Origin: Malaya genurostris
Taxonomy: Eukaryota; Arthropoda; Insecta; Diptera; Culicidae
Direction of reading: 5' to 3'
Assembly: GCF_030247185.1 (NCBI RefSeq)
Contig: NC_080571.1
Location: 6,321,001-6,385,000 of the forward strand
DNA length: 64,000 nt
Shown piece by piece: positions 1 through 9,370 of this stretch; positions within the stretch are counted from its first letter, which is position 1; each line of letters starts with the position of its first letter. Both the position numbers and the translations under genes were made by a program. The notes below the pieces were generated by a model. The model saw only the letters and a list, made by a program, of their open reading frames with translations, ran no database searches and was not told the origin of the DNA.

Positions 1-1189
1 CGGTGTACGCATTAAACCACCAACCTGGGAAGAACATGGTGAAATACGAAATCGGTCATCTGAACTCCGTTGAGCTTACACATACCTGAACACTGAAAAC
101 ATGCGTAATCAAAATACAGGCAAACATATTTTTTTTTATAAAACGTTGCCTGTCTGTGAGTTTTGGGATAAGTTAAACACATAAACTACATATGCACATT
201 TAAATTTAAAAAAAAACACCATAAACAAAATCAACGGCACTGGGTATGTCGGTAGTCGAGAATTTCCTGCCTGGATAATCCTTCAACCTACTTTTTGATC
301 ATCAACGTTTCCTCGTCGTCATCGTCGGAGGATTCCGTAAAGAAGTGCATGTTGTTTCCCGTGCTCTTCATGCTGATTTCACTCTCACAATTTATCTTCC
401 GGAATCACAAAATTTACAGCAGCTTTCAAATCCGGATCAATTCATCCGCGTGGATTACAGCTCATCTCACTTCGCGTCTGCCGTCAGGCGGCAATCGAAG
501 CCGAATGCTTTTCTGTTTCGAATCTCGCTAACTGTGCAGCCAACCGGAATTCACTGCCCCGGACGGGTTCACTTTTTAAACCATCCGACTTTTGGGCCGG
601 GAATCGCAAATATTTCCTCAACAAATTTGCTTCGAATTCGTTCGAATGCTGATTGCGACGAATCGTTTCACTCGCGAACCACTTGCTATCGGTACTCGAC
701 GAAGACTAGGGCCTAATGCCGCCCCGTCATACACGTTCGGAAAGTTCAGTGGATTCCGTTTAAGCGTTTGTTTCTATTTTGTTGACACAGTTCATACTGC
801 ATCGCTAGGAGCACTTTTGTCATTGACTTGCCTTGGTGAAGTACCGACTGATAGTATCGAAATCAAGTTCCGGAGAAGAAGTACCCCCTTCCCTAACCGA
901 GTGAATCGGTCTTCCAGCCTACTGGTAGAGATTTTTTTCTGTTTTATCAGTAAATGTGATTGTCTAGTTAAAAGTTTGAATGTGGAGCGTTTACTTGTTC
1001 ATATCTTGTTAGATCGATTGCAGTTTCGTTTGAAGGACCGAACGGAAACGGTACGCAGATTGGATTGAGTTAGAAGTTCATTACGAATAGGGAAAGGTTA
1101 TTTCTTTACGTCTTGTCTTGGACTTATCAGTACATTAGCTGTACAAATTGAGCTAACTTTGCCATTAAACAGTTCATCTTGATCCACTA
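1..1189. other. Unrecognised sequence upstream of repeat X
   Basis: No transposase, reverse transcriptase, tRNA or repeat motif is recognised here. The longest open frame is 592-1068 on the plus strand (158 codons). Its translation shows no domain I know and lacks an obvious upstream promoter, so it is not called as a gene. The stretch 430-900 is richer in GC than the surrounding DNA and could be old element or 5' UTR-like sequence. Confidence 0.4.
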
Positions 1190-1545
1190 AGCTTGAGCGA
1201 CCGCCCTGGTTGCTACTCCGTTACTGATAGGGATTAGCTGAAATTGTACAGAGAATTTCTAGATGGTCAGACCTGGAGCTGGCTAATCATTCTTCAATGT
1301 ACATTCTATGGCAACCTCAGAGTTTTTTTTATCAGTACCAGCGCCGGCCAGGCCCGAACGTAGATTGACTAAGGACTGGAAAGAGATGTTAGTTCAACAC
1401 TTGCTGTTACTAGCGGCCGTATATACTACTGCGCATTCCACAAGTGTCACGGGAGAAGGATATTTGTTAGTAAAAATTTCATCATATTGGTAGCACCACT
1501 AAACTCACAGACTTCCCGAGTGAACGTTTCAACAATATCCCATAG
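1190..1545 (+). repeat. Dispersed repeat X, copy 1, first part
   Basis: This segment is closely similar to the reverse complement of about 16795-17193. Shared blocks include the start (GAGCNACC...TGGTTGCTACTCC), a middle block with GGCCGTATATACTACTGCGC, and the end GTTTCAACAATATCC. The similarity begins sharply near 1189 and stops near 1545, where foreign sequence starts; the repeat resumes at 5245. The end carries a short palindromic motif (AGCAACCA...TGGTTGCT in copy 2). The family is not named; a solo LTR or other terminal repeat is possible. Confidence 0.75.
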
Positions 1546-1601
1546 CTCGATATTGAATTTTATGTTTATCCGTACTCCGGTTCCGGAATTACGAGGCATT
1601 A

Positions 1602-2857
1602 AGGAGTGTATCGATAAGTAGTTAGCAAAATCCAAACGGTTATTACTCTGAAATGGCTTAATTTTTTGCAGCGTGTTTTGCGGTGACATGTTTGTTCACA
1701 TGTCAATAATAGCTGCGCAATCGATTGGTTTCGGTACGGTTTATCGTTTCAATGATGAGTCGAATTGATCCGGAAACGCGAAAGAAAATTCTGCTCACTT
1801 GGTGCTCAGAAAGTGGTGTCACGTACAACGAAATTGCAAAACGGGAGAAAGTGCACCACACCAGTGTCAAAAATATGATCGAGAAGTTCGGTAAGACCCT
1901 TTCCATGAAGGATTTGCCCCGATCCGGTAGGAAAACGGGTCCCAGCCAGCCCGGCCGGGACTTAAAAGTGGTTGAGTACATCAGGAAAAACCCATCGGCG
2001 TCGACGCGGGATTTGGCCAAGCAGTTCAACACCAGCATCGGGATGATTCAACGGAGCAAAGTTCGGAACTCCCTGAAAACGTACAAGAAACAGAAGGTGC
2101 CGAAAAAGTCCCTGGTACAGCAAGTTCAGGCCAAAACAAGAGCGCGAAAACTGTATAACCGGATTCCATAGAATAAAGACGGATGCATCCTGATCGACGA
2201 CGAAACCTACGCCTACGACTTTCGAGCGCTGCCCGGACCGCAATATTATACGAAATCGGTGTACCAGGACCTGGACGACGCTGACACCACGGTGGCGATG
2301 GAAAAGTTTGGGCAGAAGGTGTTGGTCTGGCAAGCAATTTGTACCTGTGGTTTGCGGTCGTCGATTTTCTTCACGGAGGGCACAATTAACGCCAAGGTGT
2401 ACGAAGAAGAATGTTTGAAGAATAGAATGCTGCCACTGTACAGAAAGCATAAGGCTCCTCCTCTCTTCTAGCCGCGTTTGGCTTCAGCCCACTACGCCAA
2501 CTCTTACAGTGGTTATCAAAAAATAATGTACAATTCGTGGAAAAGGACAACAACCCACCGAACTGCCCGGATCTTCGGCCAATTGAAAGGTATTGGGCAA
2601 TTGTCAAGCGGCACTTTCGGAAGGAAGGTACAGTGTCCCAAAACATGCAGGAGTTAAAAAAACTGGACAGCTGCCACCAGGAAAGTTACAAAAGTAACTG
2701 AGCAGAATCACAGAAACTAGGATTTTCCTCAATATAATCAGTGAAATGCATAAAAATATAATTTTTCTACAATATATCGAAAACTGATATCAAAATATGT
2801 TTTTTTTTTGCTTTTTTTAAATAACCAATGTTGCTTAATACTTTTCGATACACTCCT
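1602..2857 (+). mobile_element. DD37E mariner-like element, copy A
   Basis: This is a complete 1256-bp IS630/Tc1/mariner element with a TA dinucleotide on each side (1600-1601 and 2858-2859). The terminal inverted repeats begin AGGAGTGTATCGA and run imperfectly for about 26 bp. The plus strand encodes a damaged transposase (separate entry). The same terminal sequence marks the elements at 11144-12378 and 30605-35769, but the transposase here is clearly diverged from theirs, so this is a sister subfamily. It inserted into an R repeat. Confidence 0.9.
1725..2700 (+). pseudogene. Broken DD37E transposase of copy A
   Basis: The frame opens at 1725, with the family start probably at one of the two ATGs at 1752 or 1755. 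The first half has the helix-turn-helix DNA-binding region (residues ending in KTGPSQPG) and the RNSLKTYKKQK linker. An in-frame TAG at 2169-2171 interrupts it. Reading then continues in the same frame through IDDETYAYDF (first catalytic Asp present) and VLVWQAICTCG to a second stop at 2469-2471. Downstream pieces lie in shifted frames. At the second catalytic site the family WPDLAS reads PRLAS, so the Asp is lost. The third acidic residue survives in RPIERYWAIVK. The enzyme would cut and join the element's ends in the nucleus; this copy cannot. Confidence 0.88.
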
Positions 2858-2883
2858 TATGTGCAAATCTATGAGAAAATGCG

Positions 2884-3172
2884 GAGGGTCTTCAAGAAGA
2901 CTGGTAAGGTAGCTGGGAACATGCGGGAGTTCAAAATAAATTGAGCTCAAGCGTCCAAAAAATGCGATACAACACTTGTCCGGAACTCGATGAAAGCGTT
3001 CGATCAAAAGTTTGAAAATTCGTGAAGGAATAACTTAAATTTCATCCGGTTTTCATTATGCTCAAGTTTAACCTCGTACAATAAAGTATCAATTTTCAGT
3101 TTGAATAAAATATCGTTTTTTATCATCATTTCAAAACGAAATTTGTGGATAGATTATTTTCGGCACACTCCT
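2884..3172 (+). mobile_element. 5'-truncated DD37E fragment (type of 11144 and 30605)
   Basis: Only the last third of an element remains. It begins in the GGGTCTTCAAGAAGACTGG coding stretch, passes through the C-terminal codons (KSVRSKV...KFVKE-like) and the 3' UTR, and ends in the inverted terminus ...CACACTCCT followed by TA at 3173-3174. It closely matches the 3' ends at 12100-12378 and 31530-31740. It abuts the 3' end of copy A within about 25 bp, which suggests a deletion or a second integration next to copy A. Confidence 0.85.
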
Positions 3173-3378
3173 TAAAACTACTTTAGGGTTACTATTTCCC
3201 GGTTTCCGCTTCCGAACGTACCGGTTGTAGTAAAAAACGAAACTTACTTCGATTTTCCAGTAAAGGTTAAACCGATTTTCACAAATCATGATCCAAATTA
3301 AAGCTCTAATTGTCATAAAAGATGCTGTGCAATTTCATCTAGATCCGACTTCCGGTTCCGAAATTTTAAGGCCATGAG

Positions 3379-3545
3379 CAGAGTCACCATATTCACAGAT
3401 TTTTCTGTGAAACCACCGGTTTTTTTTTGATATTTTGCCCAACAGATTCTAAACTCAGATTTTATCAAAATTCACAGAAAATATGCAACACGAATGGTAC
3501 ACAGATTTTTCAAGTTGTAACTCAGATTTTAAAATGGCAACTCTG
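3379..3545. mobile_element. 167-bp hAT-type MITE with 8-bp TSD
   Basis: The element begins CAGAGTCACCAT and ends ATGGCAACTCTG, giving short inverted ends. It is flanked by the direct repeat GCCATGAG (3371-3378 and 3546-3553). An 8-bp duplication and CAG...CTG ends are the hAT signature. An internal palindrome (TTCACAGA...TCTGTGAA) lies near the left end. It has no coding capacity. Removing it restores an R-family reading across the site. Confidence 0.85.
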
Positions 3546-3682
3546 GCCATGAGTATCAAAACTTTCAAACTCAGTTCGCTTTCACATCTCATCCAAGTCA
3601 GTCGATTAAACAAAACCGCTTACGTTTGGGACAGAAGAAACCAAGTACAGGATTGTGTAGTGAACAATAGAACGATCTCGAA

Positions 3683-4871
3683 ATGAACGAACCAAATAAA
3701 CAAAAGCTACCGTCGGTACGAATGAATACAATTATTGTTGACTTCAGGCAGTGCAAAATTCGACCTTCGATACGAGAACTTGAAGGTTTGCTTAAGGAGC
3801 AATGCATCTTGACATTAAACGTGTGCATTTACTTCAATGCAATAAGACGAATAATGTTGTTTACATTCAGTTTTATAAAGAGTTGGATGCAATTCAATTC
3901 GCAAAAGACAATAACAATATGCACTATGTGGAACACGAGAACATTAGGTACAACATTCCAGTATATATGGAAGATAGTGCTATAGAAGTGCGAGTGCATG
4001 ATCTTCCCTCAAGCGTCACCGATTCATATATTCGTAAAACTATGTCCCAATACGGAGAGATTCTCTCTATCGAAAAAGAAAAGTGGAAGAACTTTTTCCC
4101 CGGTATTCTAAATGGCGTACGTTTGTTACGCATACACTTGAAGAGGCCTGTACCTTCTTATGTGATTTTCGGTCAAGATACAAGAATTCTGTCTAAAGGT
4201 ACTGTTGTTGTACCGTTGAATTCCACTACGGTACAATTCTACGGTACGGAATTCAACGGTACAACAACAGTACTATTAGTGAGAATATTCTACTAACAGC
4301 TCAAACAGAAATTTAGTGATGAATTCCGTGCAAATCACTTGTTACCTATGACAATCAGATGGCCAAATGTCAATATTGCCAAAAAGCTGTTCACTACGGT
4401 AAGCCATGTGATAAACTGAACAAAGAGACAACTACATCAAAGGACAACGGTGTTTCCTTCACAGCAACTCCAAGCAACCCCAGTACACCTGTGACAGCCA
4501 CCAACAACAATGAAGCATCCCCTTCAACGAAACCATCAGTGTCCTCTAGAGAACAAAGTACACCAGCTGCAGTTAACAACTTACCCTCCAACCAACCAGC
4601 AACTGCAACCAATGTACAACAAGGCGCATCTACAGCAACTCTCAACGAGCCCAAGACTACGATCAATAATGAAAACGAAAAGAAAACGGAAATCACACAC
4701 AACACCGACGACGAAGCAATGGATGATGAGATAAGCCGCGGACGAAGTGACCCCCGATCCTCGTTGGATGGACATGGAAACTCATCTCCCCCTAGAAAAA
4801 GGGTGACAACGAGATCCATTAGCAAAAAAAAATTTTTAACTAACAAAAATGTAAGCCAATCGGCCACGTAA
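3683..4871 (+). pseudogene. LINE ORF1 (gag-like) protein, frameshifted and interrupted
   Basis: ORF1 proteins of these LINEs bind the element RNA and form the ribonucleoprotein. The start ATG at 3683 opens a frame ending in RPSIRELEGLLKEQ. The match then moves to another frame (HLDIKRVHLLQCNKTNN) near 3801; one missing base in the GAGCAATGCATC stretch explains this. The middle region contains VRVHDLPSSVTDSYI and WKNFFPGILNGVRLLRI, a block common in mosquito LINE ORF1s. The frame breaks at the 131-bp insertion (4190-4320) and resumes as CKSLVTYDNQ, followed by one zinc knuckle of C-x2-C-x4-H-x4-C type (CQYCQKAVHYGKPC). A long Thr/Ser/Pro/Asn-rich tail ends in a basic segment and a stop at 4871. 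No second gene follows. Confidence 0.8.
4190..4320. mobile_element. 131-bp palindromic insert inside LINE ORF1
   Basis: The insert is flanked by GAATTC on both sides (4184-4189 and 4321-4326). Excising it with one GAATTC rejoins the ORF1 reading frame exactly (DTRI then PCKSLV). Its core is a perfect inverted repeat: 26-bp arms at 4199-4224 and 4248-4273 around a 23-bp loop that holds two CGGTAC words. No gene. It behaves as a small MITE with an apparent 6-bp target duplication; the family is not recognised. Confidence 0.7.
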
Positions 4872-5244
4872 AGCTTTTACGCAAAAAGGCTAGAAAAAAA
4901 TTTTATTACAAAAAAAAAACTTTCAAACTGTCATACAAAACGACGCTTAGCCGGTACGCATCGGCACGTGCAGGTGCGGAAAAAGAAAACAACACAGCGT
5001 GCTTTGTTCAATTTTTAAAGCGTGCAGAGTTGCCACATTTGAATCTATATTAACTTGACATAGCTGCTTACAAATTGAAATGGTTATGGTAGTTTATACC
5101 TAAAGAAAGTATCTGATTTTATTCAAGTTTGAAAACAAAATCTGGACTAAATCTTATAGTAATGTTTTTGAAAATATAAGTAATATGACAAAGGCATAAT
5201 TACATCACTAGGTGGATTAAAAAAGGTTTTTTTCTAAATGGAAT

Positions 5245-5557
5245 TACCGGCAATAAAATAAACGAGTGAATAGGATTTAGTGACATAATCTATTAATTAT
5301 GTCATATCATTTTAAATCACCAAACAAAGGTCACCAGATTCCACGCACATCTTGATTGTGTATTATTTCCACTTTGTAATTTTAATTAATTATTTAAATG
5401 GGTAATTGGTTATATTGAGTGATCTGGGCAGCCGGCTACCGAGGTAAAATTATTATTTTTTCAAACAAACAACTATTTTTCTACGGTTTATTCAATATAC
5501 CGATATATGTTGTCTCTGTTATTAACATTGTAATATTAACGGATCTACGCAACAGTT
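5245..5557 (+). repeat. Dispersed repeat X, copy 1, second part
   Basis: This segment matches the reverse complement of about 16360-16720. Shared landmarks are AAATAAACGAGTGAATAGGA, the CACCAAACAAAGGTCA block, GATCTGGGCAGCCGGCTA (5421-5438), and the end CTCTGTTATTAAC...ACGGATCT.CGCAA. The order relative to 1190-1545 is the same as in the compact copy, so the two parts are one element. Confidence 0.75.
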
Positions 5558-7170
5558 GATTTTTCTTATTCAATTTATAATTTTGAAAGACAAGCAATAA
5601 CACGGAGGAGTAAAAACTACCAAATAAAGCTTTTCTACGAAGCTAGCCGGAAATTGAAAAGGATCTATTCTTGGTGAAGTTTTTTTCCGTCGGATTCCAC
5701 ACGGCATCTAGGCTGGTACTGTTTGGAGAACGACCCAAGTAGCATGTTCAGTTTTTCTACTGATTGTGCAATTTATCAACTCAGTTTATATTAGCTACTT
5801 TTCTAGCAACTGTTGTGTTATGGAAAAAGCGCAATTTTTCTGTGTTGTGCAACATATCTTCAAGTTCTTCCGTTATTACGAATAATTATTCACAACGAAT
5901 GTGCAACTGATACAACAACTGACGTCTCCAAAACATAACGAACCTAATTTATAATGAATAAGTTTCACATTTGGTTTTCGATACAACTGCTCTTAAAACA
6001 AACATGGATCATGTGAAATAATCTGTAAATGAAAAATGATAATGCTACGTAGATATTGTAGAGTTAATTTTTTGTGTTTTCGTGAATGAAACGACAACGA
6101 ACTGCATTTTTATGGTGAAATATGTATTCGTACGCCCGAAATATTCAAGCGTCTTTGAATTAACGTGTTTTGATGATTGTGCACCAAATTTCTGTGAAAA
6201 TAACAGTTCATTATTTTTCATAAGAATCATCGGAATGGTGTTTAAAATACGTATATTCAAACATTCTTTAAATTTTCAGACGATTTTGATCACGATAATG
6301 TTTTATTTAACCTGAAAAATCTCGAAATAAATTTTTCTTGTTTATTTTCCAATATGGCATCGATGGTTACAGTGAGTTGAATAGAAAATAGTTCACGCAA
6401 GTAATGACTTATATTATTTAAATAACAGGAAACAATACAATGTTAATATTTCGGAAAGAAATCCTCTACGTTTTGGATTTTTTTTCATCAGTTTGGATCT
6501 TCTAGTTGAATTAAACAGCAATACTGTATAGTCATTCATCTTAGCTGGACCGACTTTTGTGTTACGCACTGTAGGTACTATTTCGGTAAGCCCATGTGCT
6601 GGAGTTACAAAAACAAGTTGCTCAAGCGGTACTATATAACTATGAGAGTAACTGTGATGAACTTAACTTTTCGTTTAATACCTTTAAAAAGTTATGTCAG
6701 GTCTGCTCATTTTTTATCGCGAGATGGAAACCGAATACAAATTATCTGGTTCAGTTTTGTTTTCACTGCGTATTTCTGCCACTTTTATGATAATATTCTC
6801 ATGTCTGCAAGTTTTGCGTTCATTTCAAATAGATAAATTTTGCACAAATGAACTTGAATTTCATATTATTGTTTTTCTAAAACTGAAGATAATTGCACAC
6901 ACTGACCTAAAAATTCATGTGGTAGCAAAAACAATACTGATTCAGCAGAAAAATATTTTTTCAGCCAAAGTCTTAATTCGGCTTATCATTTATGCCTTGC
7001 GGGAGGCATCATTCCGCTGTTTTTTCCTCCACAAAAGATTTTTAGCAATTTCGACGCATATTCTGTTCGATACAGTTATGACAGCCGTTCGAATTTTTTT
7101 TTAATAAGTTGCACAATTGTTATAGTGACTCCCGTTTTACTTGACGATGTGAAATTTTTTGCCGAACTTC
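5558..7170. other. AT-rich sequence without recognisable genes
   Basis: No intact gene or named element is seen. A possible tiny relic of LINE ORF1 zinc-knuckle sequence (YFGKPMC-like) lies near 6575-6610, too short to claim. Short words containing TTGCACAA recur (for example 5765-5860), and similar words flank the maT element at 7110 and 8215, suggesting that the maT element landed in an older repeat. Confidence 0.4.
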
Positions 7171-7172
7171 TA

Positions 7173-8113
7173 CAGGGTCCGGCACTCGAAGTGTAACCAA
7201 TTAAAAAGGCCATAAATTCAGTTTGGAAAATTACTTTTACTTAATTCAAAGTACAAAATGTGTAAAAATAATACAAAACTCAGAATCAATTCACTTTTGC
7301 TCGATATGACCACCTTTTGCCTTGACTTGATGACTTGAGAGAGCGAAGGAGTTGCTTCGTTTGGCCGAATGTGACTTGCAGGTGTTTTGACCCACTCGCG
7401 GACAATAACTTTTTTCAGCGCCTCGAGACTGGTGTATCTTTTAGTTCGGACTTTGCTCTCCAAAATGGCCCAAAGAGAATAATCCATTGAATTCGCATCT
7501 GATGAATTCGAGAGCCATTGTGTGGACGTGATGAAGTTCGGAACGTTGTTTTTCAGCCATTCTTGGTTCACTCGAGCTTTGTGAGACGGTGCCGAGCCCT
7601 GCTGAAACGTCCATGGTCTGCCACCGAGATGTTTGTCTGCCCACGGCTTCAAAGCAACCTCAAGAATACTTTCCCGATAATATGTCGCATATACCTTGAC
7701 GCCAGGCTCGATGAAAGCGATTGGAGAGCGCCCATCTGTGGTTACAGCGACCCAAACCATTATCTGTTGCGGGTGCTGCCTCCTGGTGGCCAATCGATGA
7801 CTCAAATTCTCGTATGAACGGTCGGTCAAGTAAACCCTATCGTTTTGAGAGTTTACGAATTGCTCAATTGGAAAAATTTTCTCGTCAGAAAATACAATGT
7901 TCGGAAATTGACCGCTTTCGGCCAAACGAAGCAACTCCTTCGCTCTCTCAAGTCATCAAGTCAAGGCAAAAGGTGGTCATATCGAGCAAAAGTGAATTGA
8001 TTCTGAATTTTGTATTATTTTTACACATTTTGTACTTTGAATTAAGTAAAAGTAATTTTCCAAACTGAATTTATGGCCTTTTTAATTGGTTACACTTCGA
8101 GTGCCGGACCCTG
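7173..8113 (-). mobile_element. maT-type (DD37D) element with 197-bp inverted repeats
   Basis: The 941-bp element has TA on both sides (7171-7172 and 8114-8115) and ends in CAGGGTCCGGCACTCGAAG. The two ends are inverted copies of each other for 197 bp (7173-7369 and 7917-8113). I count a single mismatch between the arms. The left arm contains the 3' end of the transposase coding region; the right arm duplicates that coding end in reverse where the transposase N-terminus should be. The unique loop is about 547 bp. It should fold into a long hairpin if transcribed. Confidence 0.9.
7218..7934 (-). pseudogene. maT transposase, N-terminus replaced, catalytic Asp lost
   Basis: The frame runs 238 codons but has no ATG; it opens inside the right inverted arm at a TTG codon. 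It contains the first catalytic Asp (VFSDEKIF), the ATRRQHPQQIMVWVAVT block, and the second site reading FQQGSAPSHKA, where the expected Asp of FQQD is Gly. The third Asp is in NSMDYSLW. The spacing between the second and third positions is 37 residues, that is DD37D, the maT family. The N-terminal helix-turn-helix domains are absent. C-terminal residues extend through SQVIKSRQKVV to 7218. Loss of both the DNA-binding region and one catalytic residue makes it inactive. Confidence 0.87.
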
Positions 8114-8115
8114 TA

Positions 8116-9039
8116 TAGCTGCTAGTGAAACATGAAGAAGTTGGTGATTTGCTACACAATTGTTTTAGATGTACTTAAAGTTGTTCCACAGTGATTTTTT
8201 CGGTAGTGTTGTGAAACTTAACAGTAAGAGTTGCACAACCGGTTTTAATATATTTAAAAAAACTTTCTGGACATATCTAACATAAAAAACAATTCTAAAA
8301 CAATTGTAGAACATCTTGAAATCTCGATAAGTTACATTTGCCACTCGGGGATAATAGGTACTACCAATTTTCTAGGTTGATTCGCTAAGCAGACAAAAAG
8401 TTTAAGGAATAGTTTTAGACAAATGCACCGAATCGCAGTATATTTTCCGATGTAAAAAACAGCCAAAATCGGCCAGCAACTAACAAGATTTACTAATTGG
8501 AACAGTTTTCAGCTCAGTTTAGGAGATTGTTTTGCAGTTTTTATGACCTGGGTTAGTTCAGTTGGCCACAGTTATCAAATCGTCTGTCTCACGATAAAAG
8601 GGCCTAACTGCTAATGACAGTTTTTCTATGTTTACTGTTTTCTTTCATAAGTTACCGCCCTGATTTTATATTCGAATTATTACTCTACGCAAAACTTTCA
8701 AGGTAAAACCACAAGTTTTCGATTTCTATTGGAAAATTTCAAGAAATCGCTGTAATGTCTCCGTAATAATTAAAAGAGAAAGTAAACAAAGAGAGGCTCT
8801 CATTTGCAGTTAGCCCCTTATGTCGCGGGACTATCGATATGTTCATGTCCCGACCTGGAAGGATTCTTAGTGTGCGTAGCTTCTTGACACTTGCCATGCA
8901 ACTGTCCTTTACTCCTGAGAATCGTTTTCAAAGTCTTTTTATTTTCCTACTGACAGTACTATGAATGATGTAAAGAATCCGTTTGACGTGAGTCACGCGA
9001 CTGGTCAAAACTGTCACTGCATTGAAACATCAGTATCGT
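8116..9039. other. No gene recognised
   Basis: AT-rich sequence with short homopolymer runs. Nothing in either strand resembles a transposase, reverse transcriptase or RNA gene. Confidence 0.4.
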
Positions 9040-9370
9040 TCATTCATTCAGCCTTCTAGTACGTAGTATTACCCATTTGAGCTGTCACCAAGCAATGTTC
9101 GCAGACAAGAAGATAAGATAACGATCAACACGATAAACTGTCACGTATAAAATGCTCAGATGACACGCCGTGCATCTAACGAATCGATCGAATCGGTACT
9201 ATTTGAACGTGTTTCTAGATATTTGATACCAATTAAAGTGCATACTGAGAACGGTTTTCCTCGTTTCACCCACACATTGTAAGCTACCACTAACGGATTA
9301 TTCAAAAACTATTGACCGGAGAAGTGGTAGTATATCTCCCCTAGGCGCCCAATAATCCGCATACTTCATT
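9040..9370 (+). promoter_or_regulatory. Possible promoter or solo LTR
   Basis: A TATAAAA box at 9146-9152 is preceded by closely spaced GATA words (AAGATAAGATAACG, near 9112-9124, and CGATAAACTG). Downstream at about 9347-9360 is GGCGCCCAATAATCC, which resembles the tRNA primer-binding site just after an LTR. This could be a solo LTR or 5' LTR remnant, or a host promoter. I find no direct-repeat partner in the window, so the call stays weak. Confidence 0.28.

Larger units (their letters stand above)
3572..4915 (+). mobile_element. ORF1-only LINE with A-rich tail and 14-bp TSD
   Basis: The element starts CAGTTCGCTTTCAC, encodes a single LINE ORF1 (gag-like), and ends in an A-rich tail at about 4890-4915. 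It is flanked by AAAACTTTCAAACT on both sides (3558-3571 and 4916-4929), a target-site duplication typical of LINE integration. No endonuclease or reverse transcriptase sequence is present. It has an apparent 5' end and a tail but lacks ORF2, so it looks like a non-autonomous ORF1-only retroposon (compare HAL1 elements in mammals). It is interrupted at 4190-4320. Confidence 0.8.
1546..5244 (+). repeat. R-family repeat inserted in X and itself split
   Basis: The backbone of this interval is an R-family repeat. Its marks are CCGACTTCCGGTTCCG-type blocks (about 1571-1588 and 3347-3364), a TTCAAACTGTCAT...ACGACG block (4922-4944), and the terminal block CACTAGGTGGATTAAAAAAGG (about 5206-5226). 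Pieces remain at 1546-1601, 3173-3378, 3546-3571 and 4916-5244. The rest is later insertions listed separately. The two X halves outside it join up when compared with the compact X copy at 16360-17193, so this interval is a net insertion into X. Confidence 0.65.

Noticed and set aside
592..1068. 158-codon open frame
   Set aside because: No recognised domain, composition typical of a chance frame, and no support from a neighbouring element.
4394..4867. 157-codon minus-strand frame opposite LINE ORF1
   Set aside because: It is the shadow of the low-complexity Thr/Ser/Asn-rich ORF1 tail.
7721..8068. Plus-strand frame over the maT element
   Set aside because: It is the reverse strand of the transposase plus the duplicated inverted arm, not an independent gene.
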